A stretch of DNA of 64,000 nucleotides from Mimachlamys varia (Eukaryota; Mollusca; Bivalvia; Pectinida; Pectinidae): the NCBI GenBank assembly GCA_947623455.1, contig OX392527.1:64245115-64309114 (forward strand), written 5' to 3'. Under the pieces are notes generated by a model. It saw only the letters and a program-made list of their open reading frames with translations. It was not told the origin of the DNA and made no database searches. Position 1 is the stretch's first letter; each line of letters opens with the position of its first letter. Below are positions 12,801 through 26,981 of the stretch, in pieces. Made by a program: the position numbers and the translations under genes.

Positions 12801-15800
12801 AAACATAAATATTTATAAATCAATACGCACCCAACTAGCATTATTTCATCAAACGATCGTTATTACCTATTAGACATATGCAAGATTACATTTATATATT
12901 TCAACTATAGCCTTTATATTTTTTCTTTTCGTTATACTTTATCGTCTCCTGAATTTGTTTGCATATATACATATTCATTAGTGTTATTCGTTGACAGTTG
13001 GATACATCAATAGTGTGACTGTGACCGGCCCACAACACACCATACTTAGTGGCAGTGACGCGGAAGTACTATGCGAGATCGAGGCTGTTACTTTGCCAAT
13101 GAGGTTGGAGGTGAAATGGAAGCTGAACGGAATTGACGTAGTACCTCTGACCAATTCCCGCGTACAGACGGAAATGACGTCCTACCCAGAAAATCCCGCG
13201 AGATTCACCAATAAACTGTCATTTAACCCTATCATCTTCCAGGATGCAGGTTGGTGTGTTTTGCAATATCTATATGGTACAGTGTATTTTTTTACATACT
13301 GAATCTATGACGAAATTTTTCTAGTTGTAATCACGTGTAAGCTTTGATGTTGATCTTAATCCAATTTGGGGTTACAAACAAATATGAAAATACAAACAAT
13401 ATAAAGGAGCCACGGTGGCCAAGTGTTAAAGGTACTGACACTCTGCTACCTATAACCCTCTACCCATTGCCTACGTGGGGTAGTCACCGGGTACTGGATG
13501 AAGGTCGGTGATTTGTCTTCGGAAACTCGAGCTTTCCTTCGCCACCAACCTCTGCTGACAAGTCCTTTAACTTCCAAAAGAGCCCATAAAACGTACATGA
13601 ACCGCAACCAAATCAAAATAAAAAAGTGAATTTGTTGCCTTTCGTCTATTCAAATGTTTTCTCGGGTTTAAGAATTGCGGAAGTCGTACTTTTGTTCAAG
13701 TTTTAGACGTCCGATGTAGAATTTGACAGTAACAAAGCTTTATTTTTTGAGACAGGTAAAGCCGAATGTTTTGTCAGTGTTGGGGCACTGCATGCCAATA
13801 CCTCGGCCACTCTGGCCGTTTTTGACGTCGCTATTAAGCCAAACTACATTTCTGTGGAACTAGGAAAACCAGCCAACATTACGTGTACCATTCTGGGCAC
13901 AAACATTAACGGAAGTCTACCTGCGATCACGTGGTGCAAGAATGGCATTGAATTGCCGTTATCTTCAGGTAAGTTTACCTTTACGTTTTCTTGGTGTCCG
14001 ACGTCGGTGCCTTCTTCTCGCAGCCAACTTCTTTGTATATTATCAAAACTAAGTATAAAAATGTACCATTATTCCGAATAACGCATCGATGGTAATTTCT
14101 TGGAAAGAGGAAAAAAAAATAATGATTACAAATGCAAATACCATGAATATAAAATCGATACTTGTATTTTGTGATTATTCATATTATTATAGAAATTATG
14201 TTTTATTTTATATGGAAATCTTCAATTTTATTGCTGGTGGGCTTAAATGTTCGGCATTGTTTCATCCTTTGTTTCTTGTAGAAACGCACACGATAACTGG
14301 CATTGCCTCTCTGTGAGAGAAGCTTAACACCTCTTCGGAGGCTGACTCTATTGCAGGGATATGAATTCTAAAATGAAATGTTTAATATGTTCATCTAGTT
14401 AGTTTTATCATTATAATATACGTACGTAAACTTTATGTGTAGGTGTGGTCATTTCATCATCGAGGGATAGCAGGACACATACACTGACAGTAGATTCTAC
14501 CCAAGACTCTGCCGCTACATACGGCTGTGGTCTAGCTAGGGCCAATGCTCAAACACTTTGTCATGTTGAGATGACACTGTTTGTCTACAGACCAGGTAAG
14601 GAGATTCATATTTTAATAATTGATTTGATCGATTTGATTGATTGAATAAAGTGTATTATAGACAAACCCATGGAAAACAAAACAGGTCATACGATGTCAA
14701 AAGGTTGTCCTGGCAGTCAGTCTCTATTTTAGTTTATCACGCCTCGATCTAAATAAAAATATATTGTGTAACCTGTTCTCTTCATGCAATGATATGACAG
14801 CTTAAATGATGTTTTGTAGAAAATAATGAATATGTAACTTGAAAATGAAAAATAAATTGGTTGTTGATTATCAAGTGTGAGCATCAAAGATACGAACACA
14901 ATTACTGTCTATTTTGCGGGATTCGAATTTCTTGTGTTGCATATTCAATTTATTAGACCAATTAGAGTTTATGAGCGACGTCAAATTAATTTTTGACAGC
15001 ATTATCACGATATCTAGGCACGGCGGTAGGATTGAACTCACATTTTTTTCCGTGCAATTCTTTACTGTTGATCTTGACTCATTGGATTTTTTTTTACTTT
15101 TGTAGCTGACCTACCATGTGTTGAAAATACGGATTCCAGCGGAATAATATGGAACGAAACTTTCCCCGATCAGATTGCATACAGTTCATGTCCTTCCGGA
15201 TATACAGGTAATTCATTGAAAAACACCATCATAATTCTTCCATATAAGTATAATTTAACAATTTACTGGTCGTTATAAAGCAATTGTTACGTTAAGACGC
15301 CGAAGAAATACCATATAATTTACTGGAAGTTTGACTGGCCCTATTTTCTTGGAAGGTTACATCGTATTTACAATTCATGTGTCATTGGGTACTGATATAT
15401 TTCCATGCAGTTGAATTTAATTATCATGAAAAGCATAACTACTTCCGACATTCTATTTTTTAAGGAGCAAATGAAAAGTCATAATTTGCGTCTATTTTGT
15501 TCCTAGTTATAATAAGTAAAGGCCACCCCCCCCCCCCCTCCCCCCAGACACAAGTGTCATGTACGGAAATCAACTAATAACGTTTGGTTTGGCCTCAGTT
15601 CTTTTGTGACTATCAAGTAGAAATGTCAGCAAGTATATAAATTGGACTGACAATGGATGCTTTTCTTTTCCACAGGTATTATATCAAGAATGTGTGTCCG
15701 AGATGGATATGTTGGAGAATGGGGGAGTCCCGATTATTCCCGATGCGTCAAAGATCAACTCCAAAATATATCAAACCAGGTAGGTACACCATACAAAATG

Positions 15801-18800
15801 CAACAATATTTACATGCCATTAACACCATGTCCACCCGGGAAACAGGAAGTTGTATGAATTAAATACATCTCGATTTAATATACTTCATGTAAAAATGTA
15901 ATTCGGTGAATTTGCTTTATCACTGTTGTTGGTCTGGTTTACTCATTTACTCGAGATCAACTCCAAAATATATCAAACCAGGTAGGTACACCATACAAAA
16001 TGCAACAATATTTACATGTCATTAACACCTTGTCTACCCAGGAAACAGGAAGTTGTATGAATTAAATACATCTCGATTTAATATACTTCATGTAAAAATG
16101 TAATTCGGTGAATCTGCTTTATCACTGTTGTTGGTCTGGATTTACTCGTTTAACAAGGAATATATTGTCTCGCCTCGACGATAGTCGAGAAAAGCGAGAC
16201 TGAAGTGTTGCTTTTCCGGCGGAGGCGGCGACCGCATCAACATTTGAGGAAAAGTCCACTTTTCGTAAATGTTATAATTATCCCATTGAATTAAAACTGG
16301 GTCAACATTACTCAAACTGTCATACTTAAAGAGGCATTACGGTAAAACTATATTTTTTATGCTTATTTAGAATTATTGTATATATGAATTAAATGTATAA
16401 TCTTGTGGAAAATTAATGTGTGATTTTTTGCGTCACATATGATAACGCATGCGCATATTAAGTTTCATCGGTAAACAAAAAATGGCTGTCCGCGTGACCT
16501 TCATGTAACTACCAAGCAGCGAAAAGTGGCCGAATGGTCAAACTATAACGTAAGGATTGTATTACGGAAGCATAATGAGGAATGAGAAGTAATCAAAGGA
16601 GAAACTAACAGCCCCAACTGTTTGCATGTTACAGTTATCTTCTGCGTAGCCGGTAACACAATTTTGATTTGGTTTTGGGGACTACGAGGGGATAACTCTT
16701 TCAATCCTCTATTACATGAAATGCGTGTGTAAAACTTTAAAGCGTGTTTTGTGATATTCCCTTCATAATATTCTAGTAAAACAGCATTATTGAATTATAT
16801 TGCTGAAGAGAAAGACCTTTTCACATAAAAGATAAACCATAGGGGGGGGCATTTGTTTACGTTGTAAAAAACCGGTATAGGTGCGATTGAGGTTATAATG
16901 TATACGGCCTCGATTTGGACAAAATGAATAAACTTATGTCATCATGCACGGAAAAAAAAGTGCTTGTCATACCTAATCTATAAAATACGGATGGTACAAA
17001 TATTATCGGGCTTGGACCCCGGTATTGAATTTGATATGAATCAAAATATAATGTAAGAGTGCAGTGTCGTGTGGTTTTCTGACGACGCATGGTTGTATTC
17101 TGTACCCATTTGTATCGGCTCAGTCAGGTACTAGAGTGTCGATAAATGATGCAGAGATACCGACATATATTTCTTCATATGAATATCGTGTGAAATCAAC
17201 GTCTAATTATTAATGTGAATGTGATTTAATAAATTTATATACGGACTCTGTGTCTGGTTCATCACCGGACCTATACATTACGCGTCCTCTCTCTTAGGGC
17301 CCCTTTCGTCAAATAGGTTGACAACACTGTCACTTGACGCGTGATTATCGCTATTTTTATCGGGCTTTCTCCGAGGAATGCAATTTTTCAAGTGGCTAAT
17401 AAAGACATTTTGAGGGGAGTTTGAATATTGAAATAACAGGAAAATGTATCTGGTAGTACAGACAGCATGTACATTCAAGAGTTTCATTGTAGACTTTCCC
17501 GGGATGCCCCTTTAATTTCTAGCCTAAATTTAAAAGAAATTGTGTTGCACGTATCGGTATTTTGGGGCTAAAACACGGACATTTCGAAAATTTGCGTTTA
17601 AGTTAACTTAGCGAAGTTACTAGAATCATTATATTGAACATCTTACTAACATTTAGAGGAAACTTATTTGCAGGTTCTGCTGCTTATGGGTAAAAAAAGT
17701 GATTTTGAAAATTTTCGTAAGCGTTCACTGTTTAAATTGTTGTTGATATGTAATTAAATTGGAACTTGGCCAAGTTACTGATATCATCTGGCTGTGTGTT
17801 TTTTGTAAAACTATTAAATCAGTTTACACCTAAATGTTAAACCACAACTAAATGCATTGGCATTGTCTGTAAATTCCGTGCGGAAATGACCAAGTCAATA
17901 AAATGCAATGCGCTCGTACCTTTCATTTAGTTTGGATTTACTGTTATTAATATATTAGTTTTGTAAATTATATTAATCACACTTGCCCAGATGTAAGCGC
18001 ATGCATCATAATGGGAGAGAAACAAATGGCACGCATAACTGAAAGACAGATTTGCTATCCAGTTTGTCTCCAGACTTCCTAACACACGAACGTCTGTTCA
18101 GACGAAAATCAAAGTTTCGGAAACGAAGCTGATGCTTTTCGAAATATGCAGCTTTGAAATTGCAAGTTTGTGTTTTTCATTTAAAGGTCGATCAGATTCA
18201 GTCCGGATTAGCTGTAATCCCTCTTGCGGATCTTCTCCACGACATGTCCAATGCGACTGCTACCATAGTAACGGACGACCAACTAACCGTTGGTGACCTG
18301 GGGTCCAGCGTAGATATCATAGCCGGAATTGCTGACATTTCGGAGAAACAACAGGCTAACATTAGCGCTACTGAAACGGAGGTAAAATTTCAGACGATGA
18401 ATGATATTTCGAACATTAAATATGTTTTCAATTAAAATAAATCAGATATGAAAATCATTTTAACTTGTTTCCAATACATCAATTTGCTTGGAACTAGAAT
18501 ATGTTTTGATGTTCACATTTTAGAAAGAGAACCCCTGTCATTGGTTTGGTAGAATGTGACGAACATAGTTTTAGAAAGTGAACCCCTTTGTCATTGGTTT
18601 GGTAGAATGTGATGAACATAGTTTTAGAAAGAGAACCCCTTTGTCATTGGTTTGGTAGAATGTGACGAACATAGTTTTAGAAGGAGAACCCCTGTCATTG
18701 GTTTGGTAGAATGTGACGAACATAGTTTTAGAAAGAGAACCCCTGTCATTGGTTTGGTAGAATGTGATGAACATAGTTTTAGAAAGAGAACCCCTGTCAT

Positions 18801-21800
18801 TGGTTTGGTAGAATGTGACGAACATAGTTTTAGAAAGAGAGCCCCTTTGTTATTGGTTTTGTAGAATGTGACGGACATAGGTTTAGAAAGAGAACCCCTG
18901 TCATTGGTTTGGTAGAATGTGACGAACATAGTTTTAGAAAGAGAACCCCTCTTTGTTTTTGGTTTTTTAGAATGTGACAAACATAGTTTTAGAAAGAGAA
19001 CCCCTTTGTCTTTGGTTTGGTAGAATGTGACGAACATAGTTTTAGAAAGAGAACTCCTTTGTCTTTGGTTTGGTAGAATGTGACGAACATAGTTTTAGAA
19101 AGAGAACTCCTTTGTCTTTGGTTTGGTAGAATGTGATGAACATAGTTTTAGAAAGAGAACCTCTTTGTTTTTGGTTCTGTAGAATGTGACGAACATCTTT
19201 AGTAAACCTCACTTTCGGAAACTTTTAATGTCAGCAAACTATTTTCAATTATAATTGGTGCATCTTTTTCAGGAATTCGTGGCCACTGTTGACTATCTGT
19301 TGAATGCCGATTCAAGTGACAAATGGGCTTCGTTGCAAACTGGGGTATGTATTATACATTTAGTCTACTGAGTATGGCATAATCGTTTTGCCTCACAATC
19401 GTTTTTACCAAATACGATAATATGTGTGTGGTGTTTAAATACTTGTTTTATGCTAACGCATTTCGATCTTTTCCACAACAAGACAGGCACTTTTAACTTT
19501 GTTTTGTTGTCCATATAAATGAGGAAACCTTATCGCCGCTTGTTTTGAGACGTCTCGTTTCCCAGTTATGTTTCCTTTTCTTATTGATAACTTAACCACT
19601 GTAAATATCAAATACATTACATTTTTTTACACTTGTATCATTACATTTTTAGTGAACTTCAATTCTATAAAAAAAAGTATGATGAATGCGAGAAGTTGCC
19701 TATTGACATGTATATTGTTTTCAGTATTTTTTTCTGATGTTTATGATTGTCAACACAAAACAGCTAACTTTATAATGAAACACGGTTCACATTTTGAGAA
19801 CTTAATGTTTACATGGATGTGACAAAGAGTTATATGGCGGGTGTCGTCGATGAAGCAGAAGGCGTTTACTCTTCCGGAACACCTGGTCTTATTCTCTTGT
19901 ACTTTCACATTGGTCCCCATGGTATATTCCTTTGTTAATATTTTGCCCCTGGCTTAATCGATTTTTATTTCGGATTATGATTTTGTTAACGCTTCGGTAT
20001 TCTCTAATTTATTCATAGAATGATGACGTACCGGCTGCGTCGGTCATGGAAGCGGTCAGTACATTCGGGAAATCAGTGGTCAAGTCGTTACCCACAGGAG
20101 ACGTACAAAGTGTGAGGAAAAATAATATCAGTAAGTTTATTTAAAACGTCATGTACAGGGATGATGCATGATATAAAGGTATATATGGTCAGCAGACTGT
20201 TTATCAGAAAACAATTGATGAAGTTTTATAAAAGAGTATACCAAGAGAAAACTGAATGTTGAAATTTATGTAGTTGGAATGGCCATTTTCTTTAAACTTT
20301 CAACAAAAGTAATTCCGACATTCTAGATATACTTAAGAATGAACCTTTTATTTTGTGAAGTTTTTTAACCTTTTATTTTGTTAAGTTTATGGGATCACAA
20401 GGTAAATTATATACTATTTTTCGGTTTTATGATAAACGCTTATTAAACGTTGGCTTTCAATATCGATGCGTGCTTTATTCAGTTAACATATGAGAATAGT
20501 ATAATATAAATATTTTACATGTCTTTCATGTTTTATTATTTGGACCTAGTTGGATGATACACAGTAATACGTTATTTCACCTGAGTTTAACTCTTTATTT
20601 TGCATTTTACATGTGTTTAAAACATTAACCTGACAATTCAAATAAAAGCTTTAATTAGCATAATGCACGATATATCATATATCTTAAATTACTACTGGGC
20701 TTAACGCACGAGTTGGTATGTATAATAATTGATGACTGTTTGATGGTTCTGGAAATGTGTATTAATTAAACACAGTAGCAATATATCCATGCAACTTGTT
20801 TTTGTTTCAGTTGCAGAATTTCGAAAGTCGCCTCTAGAAAACATAGTATTCCCGTACAACGCTACCACAACTGATTTAAATGATGGTCTGGGTGCATCTC
20901 TTGTCATGCGACAGGAAACCATTACAAATAGCCAATTGAATGGTAAGTAGTGTCATTCTGTCACGATACAGATTGTATCGCTGGATACGGTAACTTATCG
21001 GCTATCCCCGGTGTGTTTGAGTTTATTGTATATTGTATTTATCTTATTTCACTTCAGAAGAGGGCGTTTCATAAGTTGAAATAAATTTTGCCCGATCCCT
21101 TGACGTTTTAATGACAATGAAATATATTTAATGTAACATGATATTCGTTTTTATGAAACAATAAGTTTATATACTAAATGTTAAAATTTTGAGATGCAAA
21201 TGGGACTAGTAAATTGATTTGTTCTTTAAACTGAAATATATTGAATATTAATTTCCCTGAAATATTGTTCGACATATCGATTACCTTACAGACATATTTT
21301 TACAATTATTAATCAATCAATGTCAATGAAGTGATAAGAAAGTAATGCTCTTTTCATTCGACAAAAATGAGTTTAAATGAATTGTAATAAGTTTATTTGG
21401 TGACATCAGAAACAGGAACAGTAGACTACGTAGCGACTTACTTCAAGACATTGTCAGAGTTTATACCCGTGAATGTGCTGGAGACTGGCAAGTGAGTATT
21501 TGTTTATACTTATCTACACTTGCAAAAGTTCTTAAAAACAAAACACGTAATTACAATAAAATCTAAGGTCAGAATAACATTATCTAGGTTTTCATGTTAC
21601 GTGTATATCAATATAATGTAATGTTATACATTCTCTATGTCGTTTATATGCATAAAGTTTCAGTATGCAACTGTTGATCTATTTAAGCCAAGTTCCGCAA
21701 TCATTTAATTCTAGTTATACTTAACATAGAGCATTTCCTCTATTGGAAACGCAATTTATAGAGAAAAATTTGTTACTGCCCTCGCAACTCCCAACATTCC

Positions 21801-24800
21801 ACATATAACATAAAATAGTGTTGGTTGAGTACTACAGTTTATTATTATTGTGTCTCTTTGAGCCACCAAACATAAAAAAAATCAGACAATATCAAAGCGT
21901 CAACAAAACCATAATCCGAACTCAAAATCAATTAAACTAGGGGCAAATATGAACAAAGGGAAGATTTACATGGAGACTCTTGTAAAAGCACAAGAGAATA
22001 AGACCAGGTAATGGTGAATAAATACCTGGTATATGCATGTGGAAATATCGGCAATGTGGCATATGTCTTGTTGGTATCGCTTGATACATTAGTTGCTTTG
22101 AAAAAGGGCCTATGGTGTGTTTTGTATGATTTATTTATTGGTACTGTTTGGCCGATAAGATTGGGCTGATGAAGAAGAATAAAGATCTATATCAACAGCT
22201 ACTGGTGTTTATGTTTGAAATCTAATTTTCTATGAATTCAGAGTCGAAGGCCAAAGGTTAGCAAGTGGTATTTTGGCCTTAACACTGACATCCGGTCCCC
22301 AGGCAAATCTAGATCCACCCCTGGAGCTTCAGTACCTGCACAGCGAGGTAAGGTCCAGGGAATTGTCGCATTTAGCATAAATGATATTGAATTAAATTAA
22401 CTAATTATCTAAGTCCATTTTGTAGATTTATCCCCTCCTTATCATCAATACGTAATTATAATAAGAAATTTATGTCAATGATCCTATTATGCAATGTATT
22501 TGATTGAATCAATCGTTTTTTATATACATGTATTATATATATTGATTTTCTTTCAGGAAATGGAGGGTGAACGAAGTTGTGTGTTTTGGAATTTTAGTCT
22601 TCCGTGAGTAATTGATTTTGTCATTTAACAGTGCTCATAAGGCTTGCCCGCTAATACTTGATACTTTAAAGTATATGTAAACATATAACCCCCCCCACCC
22701 CCACTTCAGACTTTTGAGAAGTCAATTGAACAAAGATCAAAGTCACTTACCGGTAGTTTGTTTTTTGGGGTACAAAACTCAAAAGATTCATTCTTTTGGG
22801 AGATATGTAGACTTATAAACAAGACAAAACTTGGTTTAGGTTAATGATACTTTCAGTGTACGGACACAAAAACAAAAATTATTGGTACTAGTATATCGAA
22901 ATCCAGGTGACCGTTAAAGGGCCTCTTGTTCAACAAACATTATGGATGTGCACAGGAGTAAAATAAAATAAGAGAATACCGAAGCGTCAACATAATCATA
23001 ATCCAAACTCAAAATCGATTAAACCAGGGGCAAAATTTGAACAAAGGAAAGGCTTACATGGAGACCCTTGCAAAAGTACAAGAGACAAAGACCAGGTGTT
23101 CCGGAAGAGTAAGCGTCTTCTGCTTCATCGACGACACCCGCCATGTAAATCTTTTGTCACATCCAAGTAAACATCAAGTTCTCAAAATGAGAACCGAGTA
23201 TCATTGCCAATCACAACAAGTAAACACACTAATGAGCATACTCAAAAACGTCCATCTTCATATCACTTAAAGATACAGAATATTTCTCAATGAGACAAAG
23301 ATGGCGACCATAAAACTTGCCCATAGTACTGATCAACCTGCATCTCTCGAATCCTTGTGTTGTTAGTTTGTTTGTCAGCAGTCGACATCGATCACGAAAA
23401 TCCCGATATTTAGAGCAAGCCCTGGAAAATGACTTGTGATCGCTATTGCGACTATGTAATATGATATACCGCCAATGATGAAAACAATATATAATTGTAC
23501 TATCGGTACATTTTTATGACAGGTATTTAGTTTTTGTGATATGGTACATACTGCATTTCAGCTATCGTGTCGATGACATTGATAACTAGTTACGCAGATT
23601 AGAATACATTTGTTACTTTGTTTTCAAGAAATGAGATGCTTAAAAATGAATTGTCATCTTGAACCACATTGGCAAAAACAACTATTAACGAAGATTAAGT
23701 GAAAAACAAAACATATTAATATGTTAACAGGAACGGAGGAGAATGGTCCTCGAAAGGCTGCATTGTTGTATACTCTGACGTCACTACCACCAGGTGTACC
23801 TGCGATCACCTGACTAACTTCGCCGTCATGATGAGTCCTTTTACGAACGTACGTATCTAACACATATACATAAACTATACCTGACTAACTGACTTCGCCG
23901 TCATGATGAGTCCTTTTACGAACGTACGTATCTAACACATATACATAAACTATACCTGACTAACTGACTTCGCCGTCATGATGAGTCCTTATACGAACGT
24001 ACGTATCTAACACATATACATAAACTATACCTGACTAACTGACTTCGCCGTCATGATGAGTCCTTTTACGAACGTACGTATCTAATACCTATACATAAAC
24101 TATACCTGACTAACTGACTTCGCCGTCATGATGAGTCCTTATACGAACGTACGTATCTAACACATATACATAAACTATACCTGACTAACTGACTTCGCCG
24201 TCATGATGAGTCCTTATACGAACGTACGTATCTAATACCTATACAGAATATATACCTGACTAACTGACTAACTTCACCGTCATGATGAGTCCTTATACGA
24301 ACGTACGTATCTAATACCTATACAGAATATATACCTGACTAACTGACTAACTTCACAGCCATGATGAGTCCTCATTCGAACGTACGTATCTAACACCTAT
24401 ACAGAATATATACCTGACTAACTAACTAAGCCGTCATGATGAGTCCTTATACGAACGTACGTATCTAACACCTATACAGAATATATACCTGACTAACTGA
24501 CTAACTAAGCCGTCATGATGAGTCCTTATACGAACGTACGTATCTTGTAACACCCATACAGAATATATACCTGACTAACTAACTTCACCGTCATGATGAG
24601 TCCTTATACGAACGTACGTATCTAACACCTATACATAAACTATACCTGACTAACTGACTTCGCCGTCATGATGAGTCCTTATACGAACGTACGTATCTAA
24701 TACCTATACAGAATATATACCTGACTAACTGACTAACTTCGTCGTCATGATGAGGCCTTATACGAACGTACGTATCTAACACCTATACATAAACTATACC

Positions 24801-26949
24801 TGACTAACTGACTTCGCCGTCATGATGAGTCCTTATACGAACGTACGTATCTAACACCTATACATAAACTATACATGACTAACTGACTAACTTCACCGTC
24901 ATGATGAGTCCTCATACGAACGTACGTATCTAACACCTATACAGAATATATACCTGACTAACTAACTAAGCCGTCATGATGAGTCCTTATACGAACGTAC
25001 GTATCTAACACCTATACATAATATATACCTGACTAACTAACTTCACCGTCATGATGAGTCCTTATACGAACGTACGTATCTAACACCTATACATAAACTA
25101 TACATGACTAACTGACTTCGCCGTCATGATGAGTCCTTATACGAACGTACGTATCTAATACCTATACAGAATATATACCTGACTAACTGACTAACTTCGT
25201 CGTCATGATGAGGCCTTATACGAACGTATGTATCTAACACCCATACAGAATATATACCTGACTAACTGACTAACTTCACCGTCATGATGAGTCCTCATAC
25301 GAACGTACTTATCTAATACCTATACAGAATATATACCTGACTAACTGACTAACTTCATCGTCATGATGAGACCTCATACGAACGTACGTATCTAACACCC
25401 ATACCGAATTTATACCTGACTAACTGACTAACTCCGCCGTCATGATGAGTCCGTATACGGTTGTACGTATCTAACACCTATACAGAATCTATACCTGACT
25501 AACTTCGCCGTCATGATGAGTCCTTAAATTTAAAGTGCAATCATTTAAGCAATGTATATTTAGCAAGTTTTGTTACAGTTCTTTAACACCAATTGCTATT
25601 GACGACACACATAATAAAACCTGCGTTTGCTGAAACGTTTATTACTTATATTTAAATTCTGATTGAATTATTGTGCTTTGTTTACTTAAGTCTAACAGTT
25701 TTTGAACATTAAATTAAGTAAAGTAAATGTAATTGATGACGTCACAATAAAGATTGATGATGTCACAATACCAAATGATTTTAAAGTCTCGTAACAGCAT
25801 TTGCCTTCAAAATGTATTACAATGTAATGATGGAGAGCAAATGTAATGTATATGGGTGTTACATTTTCCTATTTAAGACCTTACAAAAAGAAACTCACGA
25901 AGTCAGAGATGCTAACAAGAAATGGTCGTGATGAAAATGTTGTCTTTGAGGAAGTTCTGACTGTATGTATCGTTCCTTTCTTGTTTTCTAGGTCAACACT
26001 GCCCATCACAAAATCTTGGGGATGATGTCAATCATTGGGTGTGCTATTTCCCTTGCCGGGATGGTAGTTACCGTGCTGTGTCATCTAATCTGCTGGAGGT
26101 AGATTTACCAATGCTTATTTACAAATTAAATGATTACTAAAGAAACAACATTTTTGTGTTGCAACTTCCGGTGAAAACAAAGAAATTCGTGAACTATTTG
26201 AAATAGACTAAGGTAAGCTGGGATCGCCCTTTGGGACTTTGCTCCTGTTTAATATGAAAAAATCCCAGTATCTTCTACCTGTGAAGGGTCCTAAGTCAAA
26301 CCAAGCATTTGGAAACTTAGTTCTTGGGTCATGAATTTGAAATGATTACGATCCCCAACCAATAACTACAAAGAAGAATACTGTGCTTAAAATGGCAAAT
26401 GCAGATATAATTCATGTATAAGGATAATCCCTCCTGCAGACTAGATTCCAAAGATGTAATTTTCCGCTGAAGTGTTAGAAGTTTTCCTTCTGAGAACTCT
26501 CCCCTTTGGAATTCATTGGCAAAATTGAATTCACTATGGAGCATACTTTTGACAATGGAATTCAATGTTATATACAGGGCTATTATATTTGTAACTACTT
26601 TCTTGAAGTTCTTGTACATTTGTTGGTTGTATAAATGAATCTTTTCAAATTCAAAAGGACCTTGTTATCAATGAATGTATATGAATATTTATGTCAGGGT
26701 AACGACGTGAAGGTTTTTTTCACCTTTTATTCTTTCTTATGTCAAATCGATTGATTTCAGATCTGTGAAATCTGACAAGTCAACAATCCTAGTGAGCATG
26801 TGTATAGCACTCATACTGGCACTGATCCTGTTCTTGGTGGGCGTAGAACAGACTTCAAACAAGGTATGCGGTTCTCTTCCCCATGTATTTCGTTGTAATA
26901 TAATTCATGTTTTGGTTTGTTTTATTTTCGTATGTATTGTGATTTTGAT

Positions 26950-26981
<32 letters not shown>

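Noticed and set aside
23849..25530. Array words tgatgagtcc ... cgaac look like a hammerhead core
   Set aside because: The words are the codons of the GPS exon end copied with it. Stem II cannot form (gtcc has no ggac partner) and gaac replaces gaaa.
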